DNA of 64,000 nt from positions 652,962-716,961 of the forward strand of contig NZ_AQXI01000001.1 of assembly GCF_000376445.1 (NCBI RefSeq). The letters are read 5' to 3'. The stretch comes from Haladaptatus paucihalophilus DX253 (GTDB lineage Archaea > Halobacteriota > Halobacteria > Halobacteriales > Haladaptataceae). A model generated the notes under the pieces. That model worked only from the letters and a program-made list of their open reading frames with translations, was not told the origin of the DNA and did not search any database. Shown piece after piece: positions 9,352-18,339 of this stretch. The translations under genes were made by a program, and so were the position numbers. Positions within the stretch are counted from its first letter, which is position 1, and each line of letters starts with the position of its first letter.

Positions 9352-9564
9352 ATGTCGGAAACTGCAACAAAAGTGGTCGAACGCACGATGCAAGATGAAC
9401 AGTTCCTCAACCTCTTCCAGCGTAATCCAGATGCGGCATTGGAAGAGTATGATCTCGCAGAACACGAGGAAAAAGCGCTGAAAAGTGGCAAAGAAAGCCG
9501 AATTCGCGATGTTATTGACGATGCGTTGGCCGCTGCAGTACTTGTTGTTGTCGTGAATAACTAA
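9352..9564 (+). CDS. putative split-borosin precursor peptide (LigA-like leader plus hydrophobic core)
   Basis: A 70-residue peptide in two parts. Residues 1-55 form a helical leader like the small LigA-type domain used as the methyltransferase-binding region of split borosin precursors; the conserved stretch is FLNLFQRNPDAALEEYDLAE, ending in SGKESRIRDVI. Residues 56-70 form a hydrophobic tail, DDALAAAVLVVVVNN, resembling the Val-rich cores that borosin enzymes N-methylate. The methyltransferase gene follows after 23 bases. LigA domains also occur as a dioxygenase subunit, but no LigB gene is nearby and the tail and partner argue for a RiPP precursor. Base composition is AT-rich, unlike neighbouring haloarchaeal genes. 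No cleavage site or protease is evident. Confidence 0.8.
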   Translation: MSETATKVVERTMQDEQFLNLFQRNPDAALEEYDLAEHEEKALKSGKESRIRDVIDDALAAAVLVVVVNN

Positions 9565-9587
9565 CAATCGCTTCCACAATTTTTACC

Positions 9588-10433
9588 ATGACAAACAATA
9601 GCAACTCGGACAGTACGAATTTTGTAGATATTTATGTGATTGGAACAGGAATGGTAGGAACCCGTCAATTTACTCAAGAAGCGATCTCAGCACTTGAGCA
9701 ATGTGAACGAGTATATTTAGTCCATTTCCAAAAATCTGTCAAAAAATATCTAGAAGAATTTACTGACCAAGTTCATGTTCTCACTGATGAATACAACGAA
9801 GGTGAAAAGCGCGATAATACATATGCTCGTATGGCTCAACAGGTTCTAGATGGAGCAGAAGAGTCTGAGGGTCCTGTGGTGTTTGCCCTATATGGTCATC
9901 CAATGGTTTTTGTTTCACCTAGTCGATGGGTGATTGATGAGGCGCCAGAAAGAGGATTAGAAGTTGAAGTCCAACCAGGTATCTCATCTATGGATTGCTT
10001 ATATTCCGACATTGCTTTCGACCCTGCTAAAAATGGCGTCCAGATGTTCGAGGCAAGCGATTTACTCCTTCGTGAGTTTGACCTTAATCCAGATATTCCG
10101 GCAATGATATGGCAAGTGGGTATGCTTGAATCGGCACTTTATACCACTAATTCAAGTGAGCCTGAACGATTTACTCGATTTAGAGAATATCTTGAGCGAT
10201 TTTATCCACCGGACCATTCTGTTTCACTCTTACAGACCGCAACTTATCCGATTTCTAATTCAAGACAGATAGAATTCGAAATTAAGGATTTTGAGAAAAT
10301 GGCTGATGAGATAAATGCAATCCAGACGTTATACATCCCACCAGCTAATGAACGACCAGTACAGAACGAAGAACTCGCTGAATTGTTCAAATCAAAAGAA
10401 CATATAGAAACAATAACTAATAAAAACTCTTAA
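9588..10433 (+). CDS. borosin-type peptide backbone alpha-N-methyltransferase (split form)
   Basis: A 281-residue enzyme of the tetrapyrrole-methylase fold (PF00590-like). It starts with the SAM-binding strand VIGTGMVGTRQFTQEA, then carries EYNEGEKRDNTYARM (residues 68-82), which matches the Tyr/Arg/Tyr active-site pattern of borosin methyltransferases such as OphMA. Next come FALYGHPMVFVSP (about 99-111) and VQPGISSMDCLYSDI (128-142). Borosin enzymes methylate backbone amide nitrogens of a precursor's C-terminal core using SAM. There is no core peptide at its own C-terminus; the separate upstream gene would supply it, as in the SonM/SonA pair of Shewanella. No cobalamin or siroheme genes are nearby, which argues against a corrin methylase role. 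AT-rich; probable operon with its neighbours. Confidence 0.85.
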   Translation: MTNNSNSDSTNFVDIYVIGTGMVGTRQFTQEAISALEQCERVYLVHFQKSVKKYLEEFTDQVHVLTDEYNEGEKRDNTYARMAQQVLDGAEESEGPVVFALYGHPMVFVSPSRWVIDEAPERGLEVEVQPGISSMDCLYSDIAFDPAKNGVQMFEASDLLLREFDLNPDIPAMIWQVGMLESALYTTNSSEPERFTRFREYLERFYPPDHSVSLLQTATYPISNSRQIEFEIKDFEKMADEINAIQTLYIPPANERPVQNEELAELFKSKEHIETITNKNS

Positions 10434-10457
10434 CTACATACATTATTTTATTAATTT

Positions 10458-11717
10458 ATGAGCTTCAGATCATCACTTAAAAATCGAGGATTTCTTTCGC
10501 TATGGTTGGCTCAAGTTGTGTCACGGATTGGTGATAGTATCCATGAAATTGCACTGATTTGGGTTGTTTACGAAGTAACTGAAAATCCGGTGTTGATGTC
10601 TGCAGTAGTCGTTGCAAGTCTCGGACCAAGCGTGTTATTTTCACTTCCTGCCGGTTCCTTAGTTGATAGACTAAACCGTAAATATATTTTAATTGGCACC
10701 GACCTTATTCGGGGTGCAGCAGTTCTCTTAATACCACTCATTGGATCCCGCCAACTTCTCGTACCAGTGGTGCTTTTTGTTGCAGCTATTTCAGGTCTAA
10801 TGGAATCATTTGCTGGTCCTGCTCGGAGTTCGCTTATCCCACGACTGGTTCCAAACACGGAACTTGATTCAGCAAATGCACTCCAACAAATGACCACTAG
10901 TGCATCACAGACCCTGTATGTGATTGGTGGTATTATTGTGGGTGTTACTGGATCATTTTCTGCATTTTATCTGGATTCAGCGTCATTCTTCCTTTCAGCT
11001 ATCATTCTACTACCTATTTCGAGGCAAGCAGGTACACCAGACCGTTCAAGCAATAATTCCACAGGATTACTAGCGGAGGCGCGTGATGCGATTGACTTTA
11101 TCCGACAGCACCGTATTTTGCCAAGTGTTATCATTCTCTCTGCCCTTACCGGATTTGCATTAGGCCCACTTGCCATCGTATTACCACTGTTCACCGAAAA
11201 TATACTCGGACATGGGAGTACTGCGTTTGGGATACTGTATGGTAGCCTCTATGCGGGGGTTTTAATCGGTGGGACGATTGTTGGCGGGGTCAATACTCGT
11301 CTTAGCTCGTATAGAGGAATTATTATGACAGGTGGCACACTTCTCACTGGACTCTCCCTGATACTTGTTGCTATAATCCCATCACAAGTCTCATTTTCTT
11401 TAGTCGCTGCGATCATCCTATTTGCGTTCTGTGGGGTGGCAATTTCACTTATTCAAGTTCCACTTCAGACATTGGTTCAATCTGCAGTCCCTGATGAGAG
11501 ACGCGGACGGGTTTTTTCTGTAATGACTGCCGCTGGGCTCGCTGCACCGCCAGTTAGTGTTGCACTTACTGGCCCGCTTCTTGCTCAGTTTGGAGTTATT
11601 AATTTACTACTTATTGAAGGTATTTTTGTATCTCTATCCGGTATTATTATTGCGTTGACTCCCCTTGCTCATGTTGGAGAAAATGATTCAGCGAGATCTG
11701 ATTTACTGAACAATTAA
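10458..11717 (+). CDS. MFS transporter, probable exporter of the modified peptide
   Basis: A 419-residue major facilitator superfamily permease with about twelve hydrophobic helices. Typical features are an N-terminal NRGFLSLWLAQVVSRIGDSI, the loop 2-3 motif GSLVDRLNRKYIL and the mirrored PDERRGRVFSV in the second half, as in MFS drug or siderophore exporters. It begins 24 bases after the methyltransferase gene and shares its AT-rich composition, so it is probably the third gene of the operon. By position it may export the methylated peptide or protect the producer; that is inference. No peptidase domain is fused to it. Confidence 0.85.
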   Translation: MSFRSSLKNRGFLSLWLAQVVSRIGDSIHEIALIWVVYEVTENPVLMSAVVVASLGPSVLFSLPAGSLVDRLNRKYILIGTDLIRGAAVLLIPLIGSRQLLVPVVLFVAAISGLMESFAGPARSSLIPRLVPNTELDSANALQQMTTSASQTLYVIGGIIVGVTGSFSAFYLDSASFFLSAIILLPISRQAGTPDRSSNNSTGLLAEARDAIDFIRQHRILPSVIILSALTGFALGPLAIVLPLFTENILGHGSTAFGILYGSLYAGVLIGGTIVGGVNTRLSSYRGIIMTGGTLLTGLSLILVAIIPSQVSFSLVAAIILFAFCGVAISLIQVPLQTLVQSAVPDERRGRVFSVMTAAGLAAPPVSVALTGPLLAQFGVINLLLIEGIFVSLSGIIIALTPLAHVGENDSARSDLLNN

Positions 11718-12026
11718 TGAAATTTACTTCCCCTCAAGATAGACATCTCCCGACAAAATTTGTCAAAATAGTGTTTAGAATACGCATAATGTATTTCGAG
11801 GGGTCCAATTCGGGTATTCCCTATCCATGTTCACTACTCAGCATGATCCCAATATCTGATTTTTAGAATCATTGTTGATAGTACATAAATTCGACACGCT
11901 TGCCAAACTCTTGTAGTTCTGCTTAGTGCAACAAGCAGGAGTAAGACAAATCGACCCCGGCCAGTTCACTCTTCGCGTACAAGTGGACCACGTTCACTGC
12001 ACCTGAAATCATAACCGAAAGTGAAC
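11718..12026. other. AT-rich right flank of the borosin-like island
   Basis: About 300 bases with no supported gene. The first 200 bases are AT-rich like the island, and the last 80 return to GC-rich sequence near 11940. Read on the minus strand, 11940-12000 encodes a short open stretch (VVHLYAKSELAGVDLSY) without a recognisable family. I see no convincing inverted repeats, transposase or integrase, so how the island arrived is not shown. Confidence 0.4.
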
Positions 12027-12293
12027 TCAGTACCGCGTCGTCCGCCCCGCCGCGCTCCACTCGTTCGTCGGGGCGTTCGTCGGGACGCGAACGTTGCGGT
12101 TCTGCAACCCCGCCATCCGCCCGGCGAAGCGCCAGCGGTCGCCCTCCCAATCCGGTCGTTCTTCGCCCTCCGCGGCGGCCGCCTCCTGCTCGCGGAGGTG
12201 GACGTCGATGGCCGCGATGATGGCGGCGGCTTCCTCATCGGTGGCGTCCGGCGGAATCGAGAGGTTCACGTCCTCAGAGCGGGATGTTGCCAT
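12027..12293 (-). CDS. pccX: acyl-CoA carboxylase small (epsilon-like) subunit PccX
   Basis: An 88-residue protein with an acidic helix ([19 protein letters not shown]) and a basic C-terminus containing [18 protein letters not shown]. This matches the small accessory subunit encoded with pccB in haloarchaea, which resembles the actinobacterial carboxylase epsilon subunit (WRF/AGR pattern). Its ATG at 12293 overlaps the last 20 bases of pccB, so the two are translationally coupled. It would stabilise the PccA-PccB complex. Length and position fit the family well. Confidence 0.8.
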   Translation of the reverse strand: MATSRSEDVNLSIPPDATDEEAAAIIAAIDVHLREQEAAAAEGEERPDWEGDRWRFAGRMAGLQNRNVRVPTNAPTNEWSAAGRTTRY

Positions 12294-13824
12294 GTTTCTT
12301 TTCCGGTTGCGACTTGCGCTTGGTCGAGAGCATTTCGAGGTCGTCGATGAGCCGCGGACGGGTGTCCTGCGGTTCGATAACGTCGTCCACGAAGCCGCGG
12401 TCGGCGGCGGTGTACGGGTTGGCGAACTGCTCGCGGTACTCGTCGATGAGTTCGTCGCGGCGCGCATCGGGATCGTCGGCCTCGGCGAGCTCCGAACTGT
12501 ACAGGACGTTGACCGCTCCCTGCGGTCCCATCACGGCGATTTCGGAGGTGGGCCACGCGTAGTTCACGTCCGCGCCGATGTGCTTGCTTGCCATCACGTC
12601 GTAGGCACCGCCGTACGCTTTGCGGGTGATGACGGTCATGAGCGGCACCGTCGCTTCGGAGTAGGCGTAGAGCAGTTTCGCGCCGTGGCGGATGATGCCG
12701 CCGTGTTCCTGGTCCGTGCCGGGCATGAAGCCGGGGACGTCCACGAACGTCACGATGGGAATGTTGAACGAATCGCAGAAGCGCACGAACCGCGAGCCTT
12801 TCTCCGAGGACTCGATGTCGAGGGTTCCTGCGTTGACGCGGGGTTGGTTCGCCACGATGCCGACCGAGCGGCCGTCGAGGCGGCCGAAGCCGACGACGAT
12901 GTTCTTCGCGTAGCCCTCCTGCACTTCGAAGAACGAATCCTCGTCCACGACGCCCTCGATGACGCGCTGGATGTCGTACGGTTTGCGCGGTTCGTCGGGG
13001 ACGACGGATTTCAGTTCCTCGTCGCGGCGCTCGGGGTCGTCCCACGGTTCGAAGCGCGGCGGGTCCTCGACGTTGTTCTGGGGGAGGTACGAGAGCAGGC
13101 GGCGGATGTCGTCCAGCGCCTCCTCCTCGCTGTTCTCGGCGAAGTGGGCGACGCCACTCTTTCCGGTGTGGGTCGTCGCGCCGCCGAGTTCCTCGAACGT
13201 GACTTCTTCGCCCGTGACCGTCTCGATGACGTCGGGGCCGGTGATGAACATGTGGCTCGTGTCCTTCACCATGAAGATGAAATCCGTGATGGCGGGCGAG
13301 TAGACCGCACCGCCGGCGCACGGCCCCATGATGGCCGAAATCTGGGGGATGACGCCGGACGCTTGCTGGTTGCGGTGGAAGATGTCGGCGTAGCCTGCGA
13401 GCGACTCGACGCCCTCCTGAATCCGTGCACCCGCCGAATCGTTCAGGCCGATGATGGGCGCGCCGACTTCCATCGCGCGGTCCATCACCTTCGTCACCTT
13501 TTGGGCGAACACCTCACCGAGCGACCCGCCGAAGACGGTGAAGTCGTGGGCGAAGACGAACACCTTGCGGCCGTTGACCTCGCCGTAGCCCGTCACCACG
13601 CCGTCGCCGGGCACCTGTTTCTCCTCCATGCCGAAGTTGTGGCTCCGGTGGGTTCGAAGTTGGTCGAACTCGTTGAAGGTGTCGTCGTCGAGGAAGTAGT
13701 CGATGCGCTCGCGCGCCGTCATCTTCCCTCGCTCGTGTTGTTTCTCGATTCGCTCCTCTCCGCCGCCTTTCTCCGCCTCGCGGCGCTTTTCGCGTAGTTC
13801 GTCGATGCGCTCGTCCATCGTCAT
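12274..13824 (-). CDS. pccB: acyl-CoA carboxylase carboxyltransferase subunit
   Basis: A 516-residue carboxyltransferase with the tandem crotonase-like halves of the PccB/AccD5 family. It transfers the carboxyl group from carboxybiotin on PccA to propionyl- or acetyl-CoA. Visible signatures are [12 protein letters not shown], the [17 protein letters not shown] oxyanion region, [13 protein letters not shown] in the first half, and [29 protein letters not shown] and [10 protein letters not shown] in the second. The start chosen is ATG 13824 ([10 protein letters not shown]), which matches family length; 13818 is possible. It overlaps pccX, its operon partner; pccA lies 4.5 kb further along the same strand. 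Confidence 0.95.
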   Translation of the reverse strand: MTMDERIDELREKRREAEKGGGEERIEKQHERGKMTARERIDYFLDDDTFNEFDQLRTHRSHNFGMEEKQVPGDGVVTGYGEVNGRKVFVFAHDFTVFGGSLGEVFAQKVTKVMDRAMEVGAPIIGLNDSAGARIQEGVESLAGYADIFHRNQQASGVIPQISAIMGPCAGGAVYSPAITDFIFMVKDTSHMFITGPDVIETVTGEEVTFEELGGATTHTGKSGVAHFAENSEEEALDDIRRLLSYLPQNNVEDPPRFEPWDDPERRDEELKSVVPDEPRKPYDIQRVIEGVVDEDSFFEVQEGYAKNIVVGFGRLDGRSVGIVANQPRVNAGTLDIESSEKGSRFVRFCDSFNIPIVTFVDVPGFMPGTDQEHGGIIRHGAKLLYAYSEATVPLMTVITRKAYGGAYDVMASKHIGADVNYAWPTSEIAVMGPQGAVNVLYSSELAEADDPDARRDELIDEYREQFANPYTAADRGFVDDVIEPQDTRPRLIDDLEMLSTKRKSQPEKKHGNIPL

Positions 13825-13914
13825 CGCTGAACACCCGGACGCGTTATCATTGCGCGTTTGCAGTACGAGCGAGCGCAAAAGGTTTCCGTACTACGATGAG
13901 GACAGTTCGACAGC

Positions 13915-15237
13915 CTACAACAGCGAGTAGAGGTTCACCGCGAGGGTGACGAGCAGAAACAGCGGGAGAACGGTCCTGACGCTCCAGAGCCACGGGACGC
14001 CGAGCGAACTGGCGAATCCCCCCGCGCCGGAGTCGAACTCGGCGAGCGCGTCAGACCCGAGGATCCATCCGGCGAAGACGAGGAATCCCGCGAGTCCGGC
14101 GGTCAGCATCAGGTTGACGAGGGTGTCCGCTACGAAGGTGAACAGGTCGGGGGTGAGCGCACAGACCGTGCCGGTGACGAGGATGACCCCCGCGAGGCTG
14201 AGCGTCGCCGTCCGCCGCGAGACGCCGTGTTCGTCTACGAGGTACGCGACGGGGATTTCGAGCATGCTGATGGAGCTCGACAGGGCGGCGAAGAGGATGG
14301 CGGCGAAGAACCCGACGGCGACGACCTCGCCGTAGGGGACTTGCGTGAACGCGCCCGCGACGGAGACGAACAGCGCGCCGGGGCCGCCGCCCGCGGAGGC
14401 GTCGGTGAGACCGCCCTGAAACGCGAACAGGAGCGGGAAGACGACGAGTCCGGCGAGGACGCCGACGGCCGTGTTCAACACGGCGATGACGCTCCCGTCG
14501 AACGGGAGGCTGTTGTCCTCGCCGAGGTAGGAGGCGTAGGTTATCATCGTCCCGACGCCGAGCGAGAGGGTGAAGAGGGCCTGTCCGGCCGCCGCCTGCA
14601 ACAGTCCGATGGGGTCGTTTCGAATCGGTTCCGGGTTGAAATCGAGGAAGAACGAGAGTCCCGAACCGGCGTCGGGTTGGGTGATGGCCCACCCCGCCAG
14701 CACCGCGAGCAGGAGGATGATGAGGGGCATCATCACCTTCGTCGCCTTCTCGATGCCGCCGCGAACCCCGCCGAGGACGACCAGTGCAGTCAGCGCGAGG
14801 AACGCAACTTGGAACGCGGCAGCTTCCCAACCGAAGCTGATAGTTCCGAAGTACTCCCCCGGCGCGGCGAAGTACGACCCGGTGAAACTGGCGAGAAAGT
14901 ATCGAACGATCCACCCGCCGACGACGCTGTAGAACGACAGCAAGACGAGCGCGGTGACGACGCCGAACAGACCGACGAAGCCCCACGATTTGGTGCCGGG
15001 CGCGAGTCGAGCGAGTGCGCCCGCCGGATTACGTTTCGACCGGCGGCCGATGACGAACTCCGCGAGGAGTCCGGGGACGCCGACGAGCAATACGATACAC
15101 AGATAGACGACGAGGAACGCGCTTCCGCCGTACTTGGCCGTCATCCACGGAAAGCGCCAGACGTTGCCGAGGCCGACCGCGCTCCCCACCGCCGCGAGGA
15201 TGAAGCCGACTCGGCTCGCCCACGATTCACGTACCAT
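13915..15237 (-). CDS. neurotransmitter:sodium symporter family transporter
   Basis: A 440-residue membrane protein of the NSS (LeuT-like) family, which couples uptake of amino acids or similar solutes to sodium. The first helix contains GSAVGLGNVWRFPW, the unwound sodium/substrate site of the family. About eleven to twelve hydrophobic segments follow, with the conserved ALFTLSLGVGTMITYASYLG stretch in helices 6-7. The C-terminus is short. It lies 145 bases downstream of a second NSS gene on the same strand, probably a tandem duplication. The substrate cannot be predicted with confidence. Confidence 0.9.
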   Translation of the reverse strand: MVRESWASRVGFILAAVGSAVGLGNVWRFPWMTAKYGGSAFLVVYLCIVLLVGVPGLLAEFVIGRRSKRNPAGALARLAPGTKSWGFVGLFGVVTALVLLSFYSVVGGWIVRYFLASFTGSYFAAPGEYFGTISFGWEAAAFQVAFLALTALVVLGGVRGGIEKATKVMMPLIILLLAVLAGWAITQPDAGSGLSFFLDFNPEPIRNDPIGLLQAAAGQALFTLSLGVGTMITYASYLGEDNSLPFDGSVIAVLNTAVGVLAGLVVFPLLFAFQGGLTDASAGGGPGALFVSVAGAFTQVPYGEVVAVGFFAAILFAALSSSISMLEIPVAYLVDEHGVSRRTATLSLAGVILVTGTVCALTPDLFTFVADTLVNLMLTAGLAGFLVFAGWILGSDALAEFDSGAGGFASSLGVPWLWSVRTVLPLFLLVTLAVNLYSLL

Positions 15238-15382
15238 TGCTATGCACTCGCTTGCCCAGCGGTTATGAGGCTTTCGAGATTGAAAACCGTCAAAGTACGA
15301 TAATCATGGTTTTCGGGCATCTGATTTGCTATTTACAATTCCGATTCGGAAGGAAATTTAACCGATACGTTACGATTCGTCG

Positions 15383-16720
15383 TCAGCCGAAGTAGGCCCC
15401 CGAGGAGAGTCCCGTGTAAAGTGCCTTGATACCCAAGTAGAGGGTGACGACGACTGCGATGGGGACGACGGTCCGCACCCACCACAGCCAAATCGTCTTG
15501 AACGACCCGCCCACCGAACTCCCTCGCCCGAGTTCGTCCATCGCGTCGGTGTCGGCGAACCACCCGATGAAGACGGCGAGGAGGAGCACCGCGATGGGAA
15601 GGAGGAACTTAAACACGAAGTCGTTGTAAAAGCCGAGCCAGGTCGTACCGAACGTCGCGGGGACGCCGACGAGGAAGATGAAGACGCCGGCCGCGACCGC
15701 GGTCGTCGAACGTCGGTAGCCGTAGTGCTCGGTGATGTAGGACACCGGCACTTCGAGGAGACTGATGGAACTGGAGAGGGCCGCGAACAGCAGGACGACG
15801 AAGAAGACGAAGCCGATTATCTGTCCCGCCGGAAGGTTACCGAACGCGCCTGCGAGGGCGACGAACGCCGTTCCGGCACCGCCGCTCGCGCCTTCCGCCC
15901 CGCCCGTGGCGAAGAGGATGGGGAAGACGACGAACCCGGCGAGGAGCGCGACGAGGGTGTTGACGACGACGATGGCTCCCCCGTCGGCTGGGAGACTGTC
16001 GTCTTCGCCGAGGTAGGACGCGTATGCGATCATGACGCTGAACCCGAGCGAGAGGGTGAAGAACGCCTGTCCCATCGCGGGCGGAACGATGGTACCGAAG
16101 TTGTTCGCGATGACGCCGAAGTCCGGGGAGAGGTAGTAGTTGTACCCCGCCGTGGCACCCTCGAGCGTGGTCGCCCAAGCGCCCAGTCCGACGAGGAGGA
16201 CGAGAATGGCGGGAATCATGAACGTCGTGGCTCGCTCGATGCCGCCCGTGACGCCGAGCGCGACGATGCCGATGGTGATCGCCATGAAAACGGCGTGAGC
16301 GGCGACGGCGGTCGGTCCGGCGGACACCGCACCGAAATAGGTTCCGGGGTCGCCGAAGTAGCTTCCCGTGGCGCTTCCGACGATGTAGCTGAGGACCCAC
16401 CCGCCGACGACGCTGTAGAACGCGAGCGTCAAGAGCGAGGAGAACAGGCCGAGTCCCCCGACGAACGACCACTGCCCGTGTCCGATTTTCCGGAACGCCT
16501 CGACCGGGTTCTGTTCCCCCCGCCGACCGATGACGAACTCGATGAGCATCGTCGGAAAGCCGATGAGCGCCACCGCCAGGAGATAGACCACGAGGAACGC
16601 CGCACCGCCGTTCGTCGCGGTCTGGAACGGGAACGACCAGATGTTCCCCAGTCCGACCGCGCTACCGACCGCGGCGAAGATGAATCCGATTCGTGACGTC
16701 CACGTCTCACGTTGTGCCAT
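15383..16720 (-). CDS. neurotransmitter:sodium symporter family transporter (paralogue)
   Basis: A 445-residue NSS transporter clearly paralogous to the next gene: GSAVGLGNIWSFPF in helix 1, FFTLSLGFSVMIAYASYLG in the middle and matching loop lengths throughout. Two in-frame ATGs exist (16735 and 16720). A TATA element at 16749-16755 predicts transcription start near 16726, which puts ATG 16735 upstream of the message and leaves a five-base leader before ATG 16720. ATG 16720 is therefore preferred. Likely a sodium-coupled amino-acid importer. Confidence 0.9.
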   Translation of the reverse strand: MAQRETWTSRIGFIFAAVGSAVGLGNIWSFPFQTATNGGAAFLVVYLLAVALIGFPTMLIEFVIGRRGEQNPVEAFRKIGHGQWSFVGGLGLFSSLLTLAFYSVVGGWVLSYIVGSATGSYFGDPGTYFGAVSAGPTAVAAHAVFMAITIGIVALGVTGGIERATTFMIPAILVLLVGLGAWATTLEGATAGYNYYLSPDFGVIANNFGTIVPPAMGQAFFTLSLGFSVMIAYASYLGEDDSLPADGGAIVVVNTLVALLAGFVVFPILFATGGAEGASGGAGTAFVALAGAFGNLPAGQIIGFVFFVVLLFAALSSSISLLEVPVSYITEHYGYRRSTTAVAAGVFIFLVGVPATFGTTWLGFYNDFVFKFLLPIAVLLLAVFIGWFADTDAMDELGRGSSVGGSFKTIWLWWVRTVVPIAVVVTLYLGIKALYTGLSSGAYFG

Positions 16721-16748
16721 GTGTATGCTTGCCATTTTTAACTAAGTG

Positions 16749-16755
16749 TTATAAA
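16749..16755 (-). promoter_or_regulatory. TATA box of the NSS transporter gene
   Basis: On the minus strand this reads TTTATAA, a strong archaeal TATA match. Its centre is about 32 bases from ATG 16720 and 17 bases from ATG 16735; archaeal transcription starts about 26 bases downstream, so it selects ATG 16720. Confidence 0.6.
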
Positions 16756-16836
16756 CGACCCGATGTATATTTCCTACATTGAAAATGGGACAATAAAGAT
16801 AAGCGCGATAAAAACAGCCGTCGTCGCGCCCGCGAC

Positions 16837-17544
16837 CTACGCCTCGCCGTACACCGGAACCGCCGCCCCGCTCGTCACGCTCGCTGCGTCGCTACAGAGG
16901 AAACAAATCATTTCCGCGATATCCTCGGGGGCGACCCATTTTTCGTGGTCCGCGTCCGGCATCATCTCGCGGTTCGCGGGCGTGTCGATGACGCTCGGCA
17001 TCACGGCGTTCGCTCGGACGGTGCCGGAGTTCTCCTCCGCTATCGTCTCCGTGAGGAGACGAACTCCCGCCTTCGACGCGCGGTACGGCCCGTCTCCCTC
17101 GCCGCCTTCGAGCGAGGAGCGCGCGCTGACGCTCACGATTGCACCGTCGCGCTCCTGTAAGTGCGGGAGCGCGTGTTTCGACGCCAGAAACATCGTCTTC
17201 AGGTTCACGTCGAACAGCAGGTCGAACGTTCCCACGTCCGTCTCTTCGATATGCGACCCGCCTTTCCACGTTCCGGCGATGTTGGCTAGCGCGTCGATGC
17301 CGCCGTGGTCGGCAACGACGTCGGACACGACAGACTCGACGGCGGACTCGTCCGTGAAATCCGCCCGATAGAAGTTGACGCGTTCGCCGTCGAGCAGCGC
17401 GTCTTCCTCGTCCGGTTCGACTACATCCGTCGCACAGACGGTCGCGCCCGCGTCGTCGAACGCGGCACAGACCGCACTTCCGAGTGCGCCGCTCGCGCCC
17501 GTGACGAGGACCACCGCACCGTCGAAGTCGAAGCTCACGTCCAT
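16837..17544 (-). CDS. short-chain dehydrogenase/reductase (SDR)
   Basis: A 235-residue classical SDR oxidoreductase. The cofactor loop is VTGASGALGSAV near residue 15, the structural NIAG appears as LANIAGTW, and the catalytic triad fits a Ser about 13 residues before YRASK. An acidic residue after the second strand (ATDVVEPDEE) suggests NAD rather than NADP. The start used is ATG 17544; upstream in-frame codons run into the promoter region. It lies downstream of the rpa operon on the same strand with a short gap. The substrate is unknown. Confidence 0.85.
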   Translation of the reverse strand: MDVSFDFDGAVVLVTGASGALGSAVCAAFDDAGATVCATDVVEPDEEDALLDGERVNFYRADFTDESAVESVVSDVVADHGGIDALANIAGTWKGGSHIEETDVGTFDLLFDVNLKTMFLASKHALPHLQERDGAIVSVSARSSLEGGEGDGPYRASKAGVRLLTETIAEENSGTVRANAVMPSVIDTPANREMMPDADHEKWVAPEDIAEMICFLCSDAASVTSGAAVPVYGEA

Positions 17545-17586
17545 GGACCGTCCAACACCGTGCGGGATGAAAACACGCACGGCCGT

Positions 17587-18339
17587 TCAAATCGCGTCGT
17601 ACCGACCCAACCGCGCGCCGTCCAGCAGGTACGCCTCTCCGTCGGAAAGCCCGCCGGGCAGAAACGGCGCGAGGAATCCCTGCTCCGCGACGTTGACCCA
17701 CGTCCCGCCCGTCAGGTCGTTGAACGCGGGGAAGACTATCAGCTCGCCGCCGCTCGCCACCTCCGTCGCTTCTTCGTCACCGTACTGCTCCTCGAACGCG
17801 CTCGGATTCAGCTCGCCGCGCAACCAGACGCGCTCGATTCGACTGCCGCCGACGGAATCCTCCAACCGCACGCACGGGTGTTCGTGACCGACGCACACCA
17901 CGTCCGCGGAAAGCACGTCCCTGCTCGGCCACGTGTGCCCGTGCACGAATCCCACGTCGCCGAGGCGGATTCCGTCGCCCGGCGTCACCGAGCAGTCGAT
18001 CCACGATTCGATGTCGCCGTCGTGATTCCCCTTCACCAGCGTCACCGGGCGGTCGATGGATTCGAGGAGCACCTCGATTTCGCCGCGTTCGGCACCGCCC
18101 GGTCCGGCGATGGAGTGCATGAGGTCACCGAGAACGATCACCCGGTTCGGGTCGGTGCGTTCGACCAGCGATACCATCCGCTTCCGGCGCTCTCCCGCTC
18201 GGCTGTCGAGGTTGATGCCCTGCTCGTATCGGAGGCCGTCCTCGATTCCGGCGTGGTAGTCCGCCACGACGAGCGCCCGCTCGTCGCCGAGCGTCGCGGT
18301 TGCGGCGGGTTCGCCGGGGACCGGTTCGACCAGCGCCAT
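17587..18339 (-). CDS. calcineurin-like phosphoesterase of the RPA operon
   Basis: A 250-residue metallophosphoesterase with the dimetal motifs ALVVADYHAG, VIVLGDLMHS, VKGNHDGD and later VGFVHGHTW and VGHEHP. The ATG at 18339 overlaps the stop of the preceding gene (TGATG), so it is translationally coupled to rpap1. In Haloferax volcanii a phosphoesterase gene (named rpe there) closes the rpa1 operon, and the same order is seen here. Substrate and link to DNA repair are not established. The protein acts in the cytoplasm. Confidence 0.9.
   Translation of the reverse strand: MALVEPVPGEPAATATLGDERALVVADYHAGIEDGLRYEQGINLDSRAGERRKRMVSLVERTDPNRVIVLGDLMHSIAGPGGAERGEIEVLLESIDRPVTLVKGNHDGDIESWIDCSVTPGDGIRLGDVGFVHGHTWPSRDVLSADVVCVGHEHPCVRLEDSVGGSRIERVWLRGELNPSAFEEQYGDEEATEVASGGELIVFPAFNDLTGGTWVNVAEQGFLAPFLPGGLSDGEAYLLDGARLGRYDAI

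Noticed and set aside
9352-9564. LigA subunit of an aromatic-ring dioxygenase
   Set aside because: No LigB gene is nearby, and the hydrophobic tail and methyltransferase partner fit a RiPP precursor better.
9588-10433. Cobalamin/siroheme methyltransferase
   Set aside because: The fold matches, but the Y/R/Y and YGHP motifs, the adjacent leader-plus-core peptide and the lack of any corrin genes point to borosin chemistry.
12094-13797. 567-codon plus-strand frame
   Set aside because: It is antisense to pccB and pccX, both of which are clear family members.
14227-16696. Large plus-strand frames across the symporter genes
   Set aside because: They are Glu/Asp/Arg-rich shadows of two clearly recognisable NSS transporters on the minus strand.
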